A stretch of DNA of 64,000 nt from Clostridium sp. (GCF_017888565.1 NZ_JAGHFX010000065.1:1-64000), one strand, 5' to 3'. Shown: positions 9,421 to 19,403, numbered from the stretch's first letter. The notes: generated by a model not told the origin, from the sequence alone. Program-made: numbers and translations.

Positions 9421-9448
9421 ATTTTTAAATAAGCCTAATCACCTTAAT

Positions 9449-9477
9449 AAAAAAGCCCAGACTTTAATGTCATGGGC
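9449..9477 (-). terminator. Terminator of the LysR gene
   Basis: GC-rich stem (gcccag-ac at 9455-9462 with gtcatgggc at 9469-9477, one bulge) followed, on the minus strand, by six T. Confidence 0.75.
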
Positions 9478-9490
9478 CTTTTGCATTATA

Positions 9491-10384
9491 TTAATAACAA
9501 AAACATCTTTTATTAGATGTTAAAAATTGAACAAACTTTTCCTCGTGATCCGTAAAATTATAGTTTTTTCTAAAAGCTAAGTAATAGTTATAAGGAATTT
9601 CTAAACCATCAATGGTAATTCTTTTTAAGGTACCTGTCCTAAGTTCATGAGTAACAACTGATTCTGGAAGGAAAGAATAGCCTCTACCAGAAGCTACGGA
9701 TGATTTTATAGACTCAAGAGAGTTTAAGGAAATTAATATATTTAAGTCATTTAATGAAAGCAAGTTATTCTGAAGGGCTTTTTCTAGCAAAGCAAGAATT
9801 CCAGAACCTTCTTCTCTTAAAACTAGGGGTAATTTAGTAAGTTCTTGAATTGAGATAGAATTATTTTTTACATTTTTACCCCCAACTAAAATTAGCTTAT
9901 CAGGCATTATGGAAGTTGTGCTTATATTATCAGGAACATCCATATCTTGAATAATAGCAATATTAGTAGCATGATTTATAAGATTTTTTATAACATTAGC
10001 TGAGTTGTCTACTTCCATTGATATATCTATATTAAAATGTATTTCTTTAAATGTATATATACTACAAGGTAATATGTGCTCACCAATGCTTTTACATGAA
10101 GAGATAAATAGCTTGGACTTCTTATTTTTTAAGTTTTTTAAATTACGCTCAAGATTATCCTGTAAGGATAGCATACTTTCAGCATATTCAAAAACTAATT
10201 TACCTTCATCGGTTAATGAAACGCCTCGATTACTTCTATTTAAAAGGTTTTCACCAATATCATTTTCTAAGCTTTGTAATTGCATACTAAGCCCTGGTTG
10301 AGTTAAATGAAGCTGTTTAGCAGCCTTTGAGATACTATTACACTTTACAGTTACATAAAAGGAACGTAAGTAAGTTAAATTCAT
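9491..10384 (-). CDS. LysR-family regulator, probably of the sulfur/persulfide genes
   Basis: 297 aa. N-terminal winged helix-turn-helix (residues about 1-60: SISKAAKQLHLTQPGLSMQL), a linker helix, then a periplasmic-binding-protein-type effector domain to the end. Minus-strand RBS is gaggaagtgac just before the ATG. It is divergent from the persulfide reductase gene across 216 bp that contain a perfect palindrome at 10466-10484, the classical LysR arrangement. Its effector is probably a sulfur compound, which is inference from context. Close in architecture to CysL/YeiE types, but I cannot assign an orthologue. Confidence 0.85.
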   Translation of the reverse strand: MNLTYLRSFYVTVKCNSISKAAKQLHLTQPGLSMQLQSLENDIGENLLNRSNRGVSLTDEGKLVFEYAESMLSLQDNLERNLKNLKNKKSKLFISSCKSIGEHILPCSIYTFKEIHFNIDISMEVDNSANVIKNLINHATNIAIIQDMDVPDNISTTSIMPDKLILVGGKNVKNNSISIQELTKLPLVLREEGSGILALLEKALQNNLLSLNDLNILISLNSLESIKSSVASGRGYSFLPESVVTHELRTGTLKRITIDGLEIPYNYYLAFRKNYNFTDHEEKFVQFLTSNKRCFCY

Positions 10385-10465
10385 TTAGTCACTTCCTCTA
10401 AATATCATAGTGATTATATTCTATATTATTTTTATAAGATATGTCAAATTTACAGATGTATAAGA

Positions 10466-10484
10466 CTTATTTATTGTAAATAAG
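10466..10484. promoter_or_regulatory. Candidate LysR operator
   Basis: Perfect interrupted palindrome CTTATTTA-TTG-TAAATAAG centred about 82 bp from the LysR start and 126 bp from the reductase start. It has the T-N11-A shape usual for LysR boxes. Confidence 0.5.
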
Positions 10485-10600
10485 GAATGCTTATTACACT
10501 AAAGAGAGTATTATATGTTATCCTAAGGAAGGATAAAAATTTAACAATCTATACTGATTAGTCAAAATAATTGTTTAATAATAGATAGGAGAGTAATCGT

Positions 10601-12301
10601 ATGAGTAAAAAAGTAGTCATTGTTGGAGGGGTAGCTGGTGGAGCATCAACTGCAGCTAGATTAAGGAGATTAGATGAAAGTGCTGAAATAGTAATGTTTG
10701 AAAGAGGTCCACATGTTTCTTTTTCAAATTGTTGTTTGCCATATCATTTAAGTGGTAAGATTGAGGATCATGAAGATTTAGTTCTAATGAAGCCAGAACA
10801 ATTCTTTAATCAATATAAGATAGATGCAAGGGTATTTAGTGAAGTAGTTAGAATTAATAGAGAAAAGAAGGAAGTTACAATAAGAAATGTTGTTAATGGT
10901 AAAGAGTATGTTGAAAGCTACGATAAGTTAGTGCTTTCCCCTGGAGCTAAAGCAATAGTTCCACCTATCGATGGTATTGATGATGTGAATTTATTTACAG
11001 TAAGAAATGTAGTAGATATAGCTAGACTTAATGTATTTATAAAGGAAAATAGAAGTAAAAATATTACTGTTATCGGTGGGGGATTTATAGGTGTTGAAGT
11101 TTGTGAAAATTTAAAAGAGGCAGGATATGAGGTTTCTTTAGTTGAAGCAATGGATCAGATAATGAAGCCATTTGATTATGATATGGTACAAGTGTTACAT
11201 AAGGCTATGTACGATAATGGAGTAAATCTTATAGTTGGAGATAAGGTTAGTTCCTTTGAAAAAAATACAGTGGTATTAGAATCAGGAAAAAAGATAGAAT
11301 CAGATGTAGTAGTTATGGCAATTGGAGTTGTTCCAGAAACTGATTTAGCTAGAGAAGCAGGATTAAAAATAGGACAAACTGGAGCTATAAAGGTAAATAC
11401 TAATTATATGACTAATGATAAGGATATATATGCAGTTGGAGATGCAATAGAAGTACATAATGCATTAACTAACTCTGCAACTAAACTTCCACTTGCAGGG
11501 CCAGCTCAAAAGCAAGCAAGGGCAGTAGCAGATCATATTAATGGTATCCCAGTTAGAAATACAGGATTTATTGGTTCATCATGTATTCAAGTTTTTGATT
11601 ATAATGGAGCATCTACTGGTTTAACAGAAGGACAAATTAAAGCTCTTAATTTAAATATTAATTATGAAGTTGTCAGAGTAATACCTCAAGATAAGGTTGG
11701 CTTAATGCCAGAGAGTGAACCACTTCATTTTAAATTAATATTTGAAGTGCCAACAGGAAAAGTTTTAGGAGCACAAGCAATTGGAAGAGGGAATGCAGAT
11801 AAAAGAGTTGATGTAATTGCTACATTAATTAAATTTAATGGGACAGTTTATGATTTAGCTGATTTAGAGCTTTGTTATGCGCCACCATTTGGAACAGCAA
11901 AAGATGTTGTTAATCATGCAGCATTAGTAGCAACAAATCTTTTAAAGGGAACTTTCAAACAAGTTTATGTTCATGAAGTAAGGGATTTAGTAGAAAGTGG
12001 TGCTTGCATAATAGATGTAAGAGAAGAGGATGAATATGAATTAAGCCATATTAGAGGAGCTAAAAATGTTCCATTAAGCCAATTAAGAGATAGAATAAAT
12101 GAAATACCTAAGAGTGTTCCAGTGTACTTACATTGTAGAAGTGCGCAAAGGAGTTACAATGCATCAGTAGCATTAGGACACTTAGGATTTGATAATATAT
12201 ATAATGTTTCAGGGGGATTTATGGGAGTTAGCTTCTATGAATACTACAATGATATGGTAACTGGAAGAGAAAAGATAGTTACAGATTATAATTTTGATTA
12301 A
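10601..12301 (+). CDS. CoA-disulfide / NADH-dependent persulfide reductase with rhodanese domain
   Basis: 566 aa. Residues 1-about 330 are a two-dinucleotide-binding flavoprotein (FAD motif VIVGGVAGGASTAARLR; NAD motif VIGGGFIGVEVCENL). The redox Cys is in SFSNCCLPYH. A pyridine-nucleotide-disulfide dimerisation domain follows (to about 445), then a rhodanese domain (460-566) with active loop HCRSAQRSYN. This fusion and length match CoADR-Rhd/Npsr enzymes, which reduce persulfides or CoA-disulfide with NAD(P)H. It pairs with the thiosulfate-type transporter 82 bp downstream and the divergent LysR gene, making a sulfur-assimilation or sulfane-sulfur detoxification module. Confidence 0.9.
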   Translation: MSKKVVIVGGVAGGASTAARLRRLDESAEIVMFERGPHVSFSNCCLPYHLSGKIEDHEDLVLMKPEQFFNQYKIDARVFSEVVRINREKKEVTIRNVVNGKEYVESYDKLVLSPGAKAIVPPIDGIDDVNLFTVRNVVDIARLNVFIKENRSKNITVIGGGFIGVEVCENLKEAGYEVSLVEAMDQIMKPFDYDMVQVLHKAMYDNGVNLIVGDKVSSFEKNTVVLESGKKIESDVVVMAIGVVPETDLAREAGLKIGQTGAIKVNTNYMTNDKDIYAVGDAIEVHNALTNSATKLPLAGPAQKQARAVADHINGIPVRNTGFIGSSCIQVFDYNGASTGLTEGQIKALNLNINYEVVRVIPQDKVGLMPESEPLHFKLIFEVPTGKVLGAQAIGRGNADKRVDVIATLIKFNGTVYDLADLELCYAPPFGTAKDVVNHAALVATNLLKGTFKQVYVHEVRDLVESGACIIDVREEDEYELSHIRGAKNVPLSQLRDRINEIPKSVPVYLHCRSAQRSYNASVALGHLGFDNIYNVSGGFMGVSFYEYYNDMVTGREKIVTDYNFD

Positions 12302-12332
12302 AAAAAGATTCATGTAGACTTTTTTTAATCAA
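12294..12332 (+). terminator. Perfect 14-bp AT hairpin at the end of the reductase gene
   Basis: TTGATTAAAAAAAG pairs perfectly with CTTTTTTTAATCAA (12294-12307 with 12319-12332), and the stop codon lies inside the left arm. There is no separate T-tract, so it may only partly terminate and let the transporter be co-transcribed. Confidence 0.55.
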
Positions 12333-12383
12333 AAGGAGCTTATTAAATTTAATATAAAATATTAATGAATTTAGGGGGATATT

Positions 12384-13637
12384 ATGAAAAAGGGACAAAT
12401 ATTTATAGGATTTGGAGTTATAGCTGCAATTATAGCATTTATTATGACTAAATATACAGATAATAGTAAATTAGCGTTATTTCTAATTACAGGATTAATG
12501 TTAGGTTATGTGTTACAAAGATCTAGATTTGGATTTGCTGGTGGAGTTAGAAAAATAGCTATGACTGGTGATGGAAAACTAAGCAAGGCATTATTATTCT
12601 TATTTTCTATAAGTGTAATTGGTACAGCTGGAATTCATTATGCAGGAGCTCAAAGTGGAGCAGAAGCTGCTTTTAGAGCAGCTAAGGATGTTGCTACTAT
12701 TCCAGGTACAGGAAGTGTATCTGCAATTTCATTAGGGTTTATAATTGGTGGTATATTATTTGGAATTGGTATGGTACTTGGTGGAGGATGTGCTTCAGGT
12801 ACGTTATCAGATACTGGGGAAGGTTCAGTGAGAGGTTTAATAGTTCTTTTCTTCTTTTGTATAGGAGGAATGCTTGGAACTTGGAATTTACCTTCATTAA
12901 AGAATACATTCTTATATAAGAATTCATTAACTGTTTATTTACCAGATGTGTTTGGGTATGTTGGTTCAGTATTAGTTTCATTATTATTACTTTTAGGATT
13001 ATATTTTATAGTTAAGATATATGAAAATAAGAGAAGAAAAGCTGGTACTCTTAAACTAGAAGAATATAATGAGTGGGAAAAAGGAATTGAAGAAGAAAAG
13101 GAATATGAGGTTCTAAGCAATAAAACTTATCATAAACTTTTTGTTGAAAGATGGTCTTTCTTTACAGGAGCTTCATTAATAGCAATATTATTTATATTTA
13201 TAATTAATACAACTAATTCAAGTTGGGGTGCATCAGGTCCATATACTCATTGGGGAGTGTGGTTATTTAGTAAGTTAGGTATTGACTTTGGTTCAATAGA
13301 AGCATTTAAGGGAAGTGCAGGAGTAGTTACTAAGGGAATATTAAATGATCCAGTTTCAGTAAGAAATATAGGTATTATTTTAGGAGCTGCCATTTGTATG
13401 TTATTAGCTGGAAGATGGAAGTTAAGTGCAAACTTTAAAGCTAAGGATATTGTATTCTATGGCTTAGGTGGCATATTAATGGGATATGGAGCAAAGCTTG
13501 CAGGGGGATGTAATGTTGGAGCTCTATTCTCAGGAATAGCTAACCTTTCATTATCAGGATGGGCATTTTTAGTAACACTTGTTATTGGTGGATTATTAGG
13601 AGTTAAATTAGTTAAAAAGTTTAATATACCTGCATAG
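12384..13637 (+). CDS. YeeE/YedE (TsuA-type) sulfur-compound transporter
   Basis: 417 aa, multi-spanning, two internally related halves each with the conserved Cys motif of sulfur-transport domains: MVLGGGCASGTLSDTGEGS near residue 130 and KLAGGCNVGALFSGIANLS near residue 372. In TsuA these cysteines pass thiosulfate across the membrane. A cytosolic charged loop sits near residues 212-250. RBS taggggga. Located right after the persulfide reductase-rhodanese gene, a sensible pair for importing thiosulfate and processing its sulfane sulfur. The substrate is inferred. Confidence 0.9.
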   Translation: MKKGQIFIGFGVIAAIIAFIMTKYTDNSKLALFLITGLMLGYVLQRSRFGFAGGVRKIAMTGDGKLSKALLFLFSISVIGTAGIHYAGAQSGAEAAFRAAKDVATIPGTGSVSAISLGFIIGGILFGIGMVLGGGCASGTLSDTGEGSVRGLIVLFFFCIGGMLGTWNLPSLKNTFLYKNSLTVYLPDVFGYVGSVLVSLLLLLGLYFIVKIYENKRRKAGTLKLEEYNEWEKGIEEEKEYEVLSNKTYHKLFVERWSFFTGASLIAILFIFIINTTNSSWGASGPYTHWGVWLFSKLGIDFGSIEAFKGSAGVVTKGILNDPVSVRNIGIILGAAICMLLAGRWKLSANFKAKDIVFYGLGGILMGYGAKLAGGCNVGALFSGIANLSLSGWAFLVTLVIGGLLGVKLVKKFNIPA

Positions 13638-13680
13638 ATATCAATAACATGATAATATAATAGCAGAAATATTTTATAAG

Positions 13681-13708
13681 CCTATGCAGATAACTCTGCA
13701 TAGGTTTT
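13681..13708 (+). terminator. Terminator of the YeeE gene
   Basis: Perfect 10-bp stem CCTATGCAGA/TCTGCATAGG, four-base loop, TTTT. Confidence 0.85.
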
Positions 13709-13739
13709 GTTGCTAAAGAAAAGTAGAAAGGAAGGAAGT

Positions 13740-15050
13740 ATGAAAAAATATCTTAATAGGTTAGATGTGTTTTCCATTGTTGTAGGTGGTATTATCGGCT
13801 GGGGTTCATTTATGCTACCAGGAACTAAGTTTTTAAAGGAAGCTGGAGTAATAAATACAGCGATAGGTCTTATACTAGGAGCACTATGTATTATTGTAAT
13901 TGAGAGAAACTACGAAGTTATGATGTCTATTCAAAATGAAGAGGGAGGAGAATTTTCATTTACTTATAATAATTTAGGTAAAAAGCATGGTTTTATTGTT
14001 GGATGGTTTCTTACCTTAGCTTATTTTACAATGATTCCTCTAAATGCTACTGCATTTCCATTAGTTATAAAGAAGTTAATGGGTGGAGTCTTAGAGTTCG
14101 GATATCTATATAATGTTGCAGGATATAATGTTTATATAGGTGAAATAATTGCAGCTAGCATTATTATTTTACTTTTTGCTTATTTCAATATAAAAGGATT
14201 AAAGGAATCTAGTAGAATACAAAATATTATAATAATAGTACTAATATCAATGGTATTTCTTGTTTTTGTAGGCATGCTATTTAAGGGAGAAAGAGAAACC
14301 TTTGTTCAAACATATATCAAAGAATACTCATTTGATATAAATTCAATAGCTATGGTATTTGCTATAACACCATTTGCCTTTATTGGATTTGATGCCATAC
14401 CTCAATTAAGTAATGAATATAAGTTTTCAGCCAAAAAGGCATCAATAGTTGCTATAACTGGGCTTATTATAGGAACGTTAATATACAATATATTAAATAT
14501 AATAACTGCTTTAGCTTATACACCTAAACAGGCACTAGTTCTTGAGTGGGCAACTGGTAGTGCTGTATTAGGGACCTTAGGAAGAGGAGCATTCTTTATG
14601 CTTATAATGGCACTATGTGGTGCAGTATGGAGTGGAATTAATGGGTTTATGATTTGTAGCTCAAAATTATTGGGGTCAGTAGCTAGATATAAGATGTTAC
14701 CTGATAAAATGGGAAAGATAAATAAAAATGGAGTATATAAAAATGCAATACTATTTTTAACGGGTATAAGCTTAATAGCACCTTGGTTTGGGAGAGAAGT
14801 TATAATTTGGATTGTAGATATGTCATCTCTTGGAGCAGCTGTAGCATATCTTTATGTTTCATATATTGCATATAGAAAGACTGAAAAGATAACTGGCAAA
14901 GTGTTTTCAATATTAGGAGTGATTATAAGTATAATATTTATATTATTATTACTACTTCCAATGTCTCCAGCTGGGCTAGGAAAGGAATCCATGATATCTT
15001 TATTAATATGGAGTCTTATGGGGATTATATTTTATTTTAATATTAAGTAG
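13740..15050 (+). CDS. APC-family amino-acid permease
   Basis: 436 aa from the ATG at 13740, chosen because GAAAGGAAGG lies 5-14 bases before it; an upstream in-frame TTG at 13707 has no RBS and falls in the terminator region. About 12 membrane segments. The N-terminal unwound-helix motif GGIIGWGSFMLPG (APC 'G-x-G-x-G' region) and FIGFDAIPQLSNEYK in TM6 mark the amino acid-polyamine-organocation family. Substrate unknown. Single gene bounded by terminators on both sides. Confidence 0.85.
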   Translation: MKKYLNRLDVFSIVVGGIIGWGSFMLPGTKFLKEAGVINTAIGLILGALCIIVIERNYEVMMSIQNEEGGEFSFTYNNLGKKHGFIVGWFLTLAYFTMIPLNATAFPLVIKKLMGGVLEFGYLYNVAGYNVYIGEIIAASIIILLFAYFNIKGLKESSRIQNIIIIVLISMVFLVFVGMLFKGERETFVQTYIKEYSFDINSIAMVFAITPFAFIGFDAIPQLSNEYKFSAKKASIVAITGLIIGTLIYNILNIITALAYTPKQALVLEWATGSAVLGTLGRGAFFMLIMALCGAVWSGINGFMICSSKLLGSVARYKMLPDKMGKINKNGVYKNAILFLTGISLIAPWFGREVIIWIVDMSSLGAAVAYLYVSYIAYRKTEKITGKVFSILGVIISIIFILLLLLPMSPAGLGKESMISLLIWSLMGIIFYFNIK

Positions 15051-15102
15051 ATTAGAAAAAAGATGTTTATTATTGTGATAGGTTTTAATATAACTAGGTG
15101 AT

Positions 15103-15134
15103 AGCCGTACTGAAATTAAGTACGGCTTTTTATT
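15103..15134 (+). terminator. Terminator of the permease gene
   Basis: Perfect 9-bp stem AGCCGTACT/AGTACGGCT (15103-15111 with 15119-15127) then TTTTATTTT. Confidence 0.9.
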
Positions 15135-15136
15135 TT

Positions 15137-15461
15137 AGTTTTTTGTTGATTATAAGCAGTGTACAAAGTATATAATATTTTCTTTATTTATTAACATAAT
15201 AAATTTATTTTGAAGAAGAAAAAATATATTAATTATTAAAGAAAACTAAGGCTAGTATAGGAAAATATCATGCAGGAATTTCTAATGATGAGGGAATTAA
15301 AAATCAAGAAAATAAGAAGATTCAACAAATTACTATTTTAGTATATTATAAATATTTATTATTAGATAAAAAATTGAAAAGTTTAAATTATGTCAGAAGA
15401 TTGTAAGAAGTTATATGTAAAATACAAAGTATAGTAAATAAAAATTTTGAGGTGGAGTTAG
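15137..15461. other. Intergenic before the ABC transporter; possible decayed frame
   Basis: AT-rich. An open frame of about 55 codons (roughly 15237-15405) lacks a start with an RBS and resembles nothing I know. The promoter of the ABC operon should be near 15360-15440, but no clear consensus pair is visible. Confidence 0.4.
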
Positions 15462-16139
15462 ATGAGTATTTTAAAAACAGAAAATTTAGTGAAGATATAT
15501 GGAGAAGGAGTTAATGAAGTTAGAGCATTAAATAACGTTAGTATAGAGATTAAAGAAGGAGAATTTGTAGCTATAATAGGGACATCTGGAAGTGGAAAAT
15601 CAACATTATTAAATATGTTAGGTGGATTAGATAAATCAACTAGTGGAGAAACAATTATAGGTGGTAAAAATATAAGTAAAATGAAAGATGAAGATCTTAC
15701 TATATTTAGAAGAAGAAATATAGGGTTTATTTTTCAAAATTATAACTTAGTTCCTATTTTAAATGTTTATGAAAATATAGTTTTACCTATAGAGTTAGAT
15801 GGAGTAAAGATAGATAAAGAATATGTAGATTCAATTATTAATACATTAGGTTTGAAAGAAAAATTAACTAATATGCCAAATAATCTTTCTGGAGGACAAC
15901 AACAAAGGGTAGCAATAGCAAGGGCATTAGCTACTAAGCCAGCTATTATTTTAGCTGATGAGCCTACAGGAAACCTTGATAGTAAGACAAGTATGGATGT
16001 AATAGGGTTATTAAAGATAACAAGTAAGAAGTTTAATCAAACTATGGTTATGATTACACATAATGAGGAAATAGCTCAACTTGCAGATAGGATTATAAGA
16101 ATTGAAGACGGTAAGGTTTCAGTTAGAGGTGATGAGTAA
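15462..16139 (+). CDS. ABC transporter ATP-binding protein (MacB/LolD type)
   Basis: 225 aa, complete nucleotide-binding domain: Walker A GTSGSGKST (about 40-48), Q-loop FQNYNL, signature LSGGQQQRVAIARAL, Walker B ILADEPTGNLD, switch His in MITHNEE. RBS gaggtgg. The length and NLD motif fit the family that powers FtsX-type permeases without transporting across a channel. The stop codon overlaps the start of the permease by one base (TAATG), so the two are translationally coupled. Confidence 0.95.
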   Translation: MSILKTENLVKIYGEGVNEVRALNNVSIEIKEGEFVAIIGTSGSGKSTLLNMLGGLDKSTSGETIIGGKNISKMKDEDLTIFRRRNIGFIFQNYNLVPILNVYENIVLPIELDGVKIDKEYVDSIINTLGLKEKLTNMPNNLSGGQQQRVAIARALATKPAIILADEPTGNLDSKTSMDVIGLLKITSKKFNQTMVMITHNEEIAQLADRIIRIEDGKVSVRGDE

Positions 16140-18652
16140 TGAAATTTGAAAATAATAATAAGGAAGTTATTAAAAGGATAACAAAAGGGTCATTAAAGAA
16201 AAATAAGATAAGAAATATATTTGCCATAATTGCAATAGTACTTACAACTTTTATGATATCTTCTGTTTTTAGTATAGGAATAAGCTTTGCTAAAAATTAT
16301 AAAACAATGAATTTAAGATTACAAGGTACTACAGCCACAGTATCGTTAGATAACCCTACAGATAATCAAATAGAAAAAATAAAATCATTAGACGTATTAG
16401 ATAGCATGGGCTATGAAGTAAATGTCGGAAAAGTAGTTCTTGATAGTTTGACAAATAATAGAACAAGCATAAGACTTAAATATATTAATAAAGAAAATTT
16501 TGAAAAACAGTTAACTCCATGTATAAGCGATATAAAAGGAAGATATCCAGAAAAAGAAAATGAGATAATGGCATCTAAGAAAGCTTTAGAATTTCTAGAT
16601 AAAAGTGATGCAAAGATAGGTGATAAAATTGAAATTCCAGTAAAAATAAATGAAGAAGTTACTAATAAGGAATTTATCCTAAGTGGATCTTATACTACTT
16701 ATGGAGTAGTACAAGATATAGGATATATATTAGTTTCCGAAGAGTTTATAGAGGGAAATAATTTAACTTTAGAAAACGATGGAAAACTTCTTATGGCTTT
16801 AAAAAAAGCGCAAAAGGAAGTAGCAGAAAGTAAATTAGAAAAGGAAGTTTCTCTTAATGGAAATCAAAAATTTATATATAGCTATGATCCTACAGAGGAA
16901 TTTTCAAATACAGCATTAATTACAGTAGTATTAATAGTAATCATAGCTTTATTTATAGTTTTAAGTGGATATCTTCTTATTTATAATATTATATATATAG
17001 CAGTAACTAAAGATATCAATTTCTATGGATTACTTAAAACCATAGGGGCATCACCAAGACAAATTAAAAGGATGGTAAAGGGTCAAGCTTTTAGACTATC
17101 TATAATTGGAATACCATTAGGATTAATATTAGGAGCAATAGTTTCTTTTGGAATTGTACCATTAGCAATGGGAACATTATTTGATGGGGCTAAGGCGAGC
17201 GCTATGCCTGGAGATGTTTCTTTTAATCCGATAATATTTATAGGGTCAGCACTATTTTCATTACTAACAGTAAGTTTAAGCTGTAAAAAGCCAGCTAAAA
17301 TTGCAGGAAGTATTTCACCGACAGAAGCGTTACGTTATACAGGAAGCAAATCTAAAAAGCAAAAGAAAGACAGGAAGTCTACTAATGGTGGAAAGCTATA
17401 TAAAATGGCATGGTACAATGTTTTTAGAGAGAAGAAGAGATCTATAATAGTATTTCTATCATTATTTATGGGGATTATTACCTTCTTAAGTGTAAATACA
17501 TTCTTAAGTAGTTTAAGTGTAGATAATTATATTGATAGATATGTAAAAAATGATTTTGAAATACAAAATATTGAGGCTCAAACAGATAAAATAGATACTG
17601 ATATGATAGATAAAATCAAATCTATCAATGGTGTAAATTCAATAAACTTAAGTAAGTCGAGTACGTTACAATTAGAAATGAGCGAAGATATACTTATGCC
17701 ATCCTTAAAGGAAAGTTATAAAAGGTTTGGGTTATCAGATGAAGAGCTAAATCAATTTTTAAATCTAGTTAAGGATGATCCAAGTGTATTATCATCGTCT
17801 GTTATGGGAATAGATGATGATCTTATAGAAAGAGTTAATAAGGATTTAAAAGATAAAATAGATATAGAAGCATTCAAAAGAGGAGAGTTTGTTATAGCCG
17901 ATGCATGGAGCTATGGAGATGATTATAAGAATATAAAAGGTAACTTAACTATAAGAAGTTCTAATAATGATATATCAAAAACCTTTGATGTAAAAATAAT
18001 AAATGATAATTCATCACTATTACCATCAGGATTACCAACACCTTTAGGAATACCAACAATATATATTAGTAATTCTGTGTTAGAGGAATTAGATAGCAAT
18101 GCAGTAAATTACTTATTATATGTAAATGTCGATAATAAATATGAAGAGCAAATTGAATCTGAACTAGAGGGTATTAGTGAAAGCCGTGGATTGTGGTTTG
18201 AATCTAAGGGTGATAAGACAGAAGAGTTTAATAGTTCACAAATAGTAATGAATATACTTGGTAGTGGTATATCAATTATACTAATATTAATAGGAATAAT
18301 TAACTTCATAAATGTAATGATAACAGGAGTAAATGTTAGATTAAAAGAGCTTGCTATAATGGAAAGCATAGGTATGACTAAGAAGCAAATCAAGAAAATG
18401 CTAACTTTTGAAGGTTTATATTATGCAGGTATTACTACTACATTTATATTAACAATAGGAATTGCTATTATTTATGGAATATCAGAACTTACTAGGCAAA
18501 TAGCTGACTATGCAACTTTTGTATTCCCAACAGTACCATTAGTACTATTAGTACTATTTATATTTGCAGTATGTTTAATTACTCCAAGCATTGTGTTTAA
18601 AGAATCATCAAAGAGAAGTGTAACTGAGAGAATTAGAGAAGTAGAGAAATAA
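16139..18652 (+). CDS. FtsX-like ABC transporter permease
   Basis: 837 aa. One N-terminal membrane helix (about 22-50), an extracellular domain, a first FtsX core of three helices (about 258-395), a cytosolic basic linker (KSKKQKKDRKS), another helix and extracellular domain (about 430-690), and a second FtsX core (about 700-830). This double-FtsX layout is that of clostridial exporters or target-protection systems for antimicrobial peptides. It is encoded with its own ATPase and, after a terminator, a two-component system, suggesting that the pair senses and answers a cell-envelope toxin. The substrate is not known. Confidence 0.88.
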   Translation: MKFENNNKEVIKRITKGSLKKNKIRNIFAIIAIVLTTFMISSVFSIGISFAKNYKTMNLRLQGTTATVSLDNPTDNQIEKIKSLDVLDSMGYEVNVGKVVLDSLTNNRTSIRLKYINKENFEKQLTPCISDIKGRYPEKENEIMASKKALEFLDKSDAKIGDKIEIPVKINEEVTNKEFILSGSYTTYGVVQDIGYILVSEEFIEGNNLTLENDGKLLMALKKAQKEVAESKLEKEVSLNGNQKFIYSYDPTEEFSNTALITVVLIVIIALFIVLSGYLLIYNIIYIAVTKDINFYGLLKTIGASPRQIKRMVKGQAFRLSIIGIPLGLILGAIVSFGIVPLAMGTLFDGAKASAMPGDVSFNPIIFIGSALFSLLTVSLSCKKPAKIAGSISPTEALRYTGSKSKKQKKDRKSTNGGKLYKMAWYNVFREKKRSIIVFLSLFMGIITFLSVNTFLSSLSVDNYIDRYVKNDFEIQNIEAQTDKIDTDMIDKIKSINGVNSINLSKSSTLQLEMSEDILMPSLKESYKRFGLSDEELNQFLNLVKDDPSVLSSSVMGIDDDLIERVNKDLKDKIDIEAFKRGEFVIADAWSYGDDYKNIKGNLTIRSSNNDISKTFDVKIINDNSSLLPSGLPTPLGIPTIYISNSVLEELDSNAVNYLLYVNVDNKYEEQIESELEGISESRGLWFESKGDKTEEFNSSQIVMNILGSGISIILILIGIINFINVMITGVNVRLKELAIMESIGMTKKQIKKMLTFEGLYYAGITTTFILTIGIAIIYGISELTRQIADYATFVFPTVPLVLLVLFIFAVCLITPSIVFKESSKRSVTERIREVEK

Positions 18653-18660
18653 AATTTTAA

Positions 18661-18688
18661 TGGGTTATCTTTAAGATAACCCATTTTT
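18661..18688 (+). terminator. Terminator between transporter and two-component genes
   Basis: Perfect 10-bp stem TGGGTTATCT/AGATAACCCA with three-base loop and five T. It can make the regulator genes lower-expressed than the transporter. Confidence 0.9.
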
Positions 18689-18725
18689 GATATAATTAAT
18701 TTATTAGGTGGATGAGGTGAGTATT

Positions 18726-19400
18726 ATGGCAAAAATATTAATAGTAGAAGATGATAAAATACTTAATAAAGGAGTAACTTTTGCATTGAAAAAAGAGGGG
18801 TATGAGGTAGTGTCTGCATATTCTAAGGATGAGGGGAAAGAAGCAATATCAAAATATAAGATAGATTTTATACTTCTAGATATTAATTTGCCTGACGGTA
18901 ACGGCTTGGACTTTTGTAGGGGGGTTAGGGGTAAAGTGAATATTCCCATAGTGTTTTTCACAGCTAATGATACAGAAGAAGACATGGTTAAGGGCTTTGA
19001 AACAGGATGTGATGATTATATATCTAAACCATTTTCTGTAGAAATACTAAAGCATAAGATTAATGCAATACTTAAAAGGAATAAGGTAGTTAATAAAAAT
19101 ATATTTGAATATGATGGTTTAAAAATAGATTTTGAAAGAATGACAGTAGGAGTCTTAGAGAAGGATATTAATTTAACTGCAACAGAGTATAAGATTTTGG
19201 AGTTACTTGCAATAAACAAAGGTAAGGTATTAACAAAGGAAATATTATTAGAAAAAGTATGGGATAGTAATGGAAATTTTGTTGATGAAAACACTTTAAG
19301 TGTGAATATTAGAAGACTTAGAAAGAAAATAGAGATAGATCCTAAGAATCCTAAATACATAATAACTGTATTTGGTATAGGATATACTTTGGGAGAGTAG
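18726..19400 (+). CDS. OmpR/PhoB-family response regulator
   Basis: 224 aa from the ATG at 18726 (RBS gatgaggtgag just upstream; an in-frame ATG at 18708 overlaps that RBS). Receiver domain 1-about 115 with acidic pocket E8-D9-D10, phosphorylated Asp52 (LLDINLPDG) and Lys in ISKPF. Winged-helix DNA-binding domain 125-224 with NLTATEYKILELL and VDENTLSVNIRRLRKKI. Partner of the histidine kinase four bases downstream; likely activates the ABC genes upstream. Confidence 0.93.
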   Translation: MAKILIVEDDKILNKGVTFALKKEGYEVVSAYSKDEGKEAISKYKIDFILLDINLPDGNGLDFCRGVRGKVNIPIVFFTANDTEEDMVKGFETGCDDYISKPFSVEILKHKINAILKRNKVVNKNIFEYDGLKIDFERMTVGVLEKDINLTATEYKILELLAINKGKVLTKEILLEKVWDSNGNFVDENTLSVNIRRLRKKIEIDPKNPKYIITVFGIGYTLGE

Positions 19401-19403
19401 CTT

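Noticed and set aside
15237..15405. Possible small gene before the ABC transporter
   Set aside because: Open frame of about 55 codons but no start codon with RBS and no recognised family.
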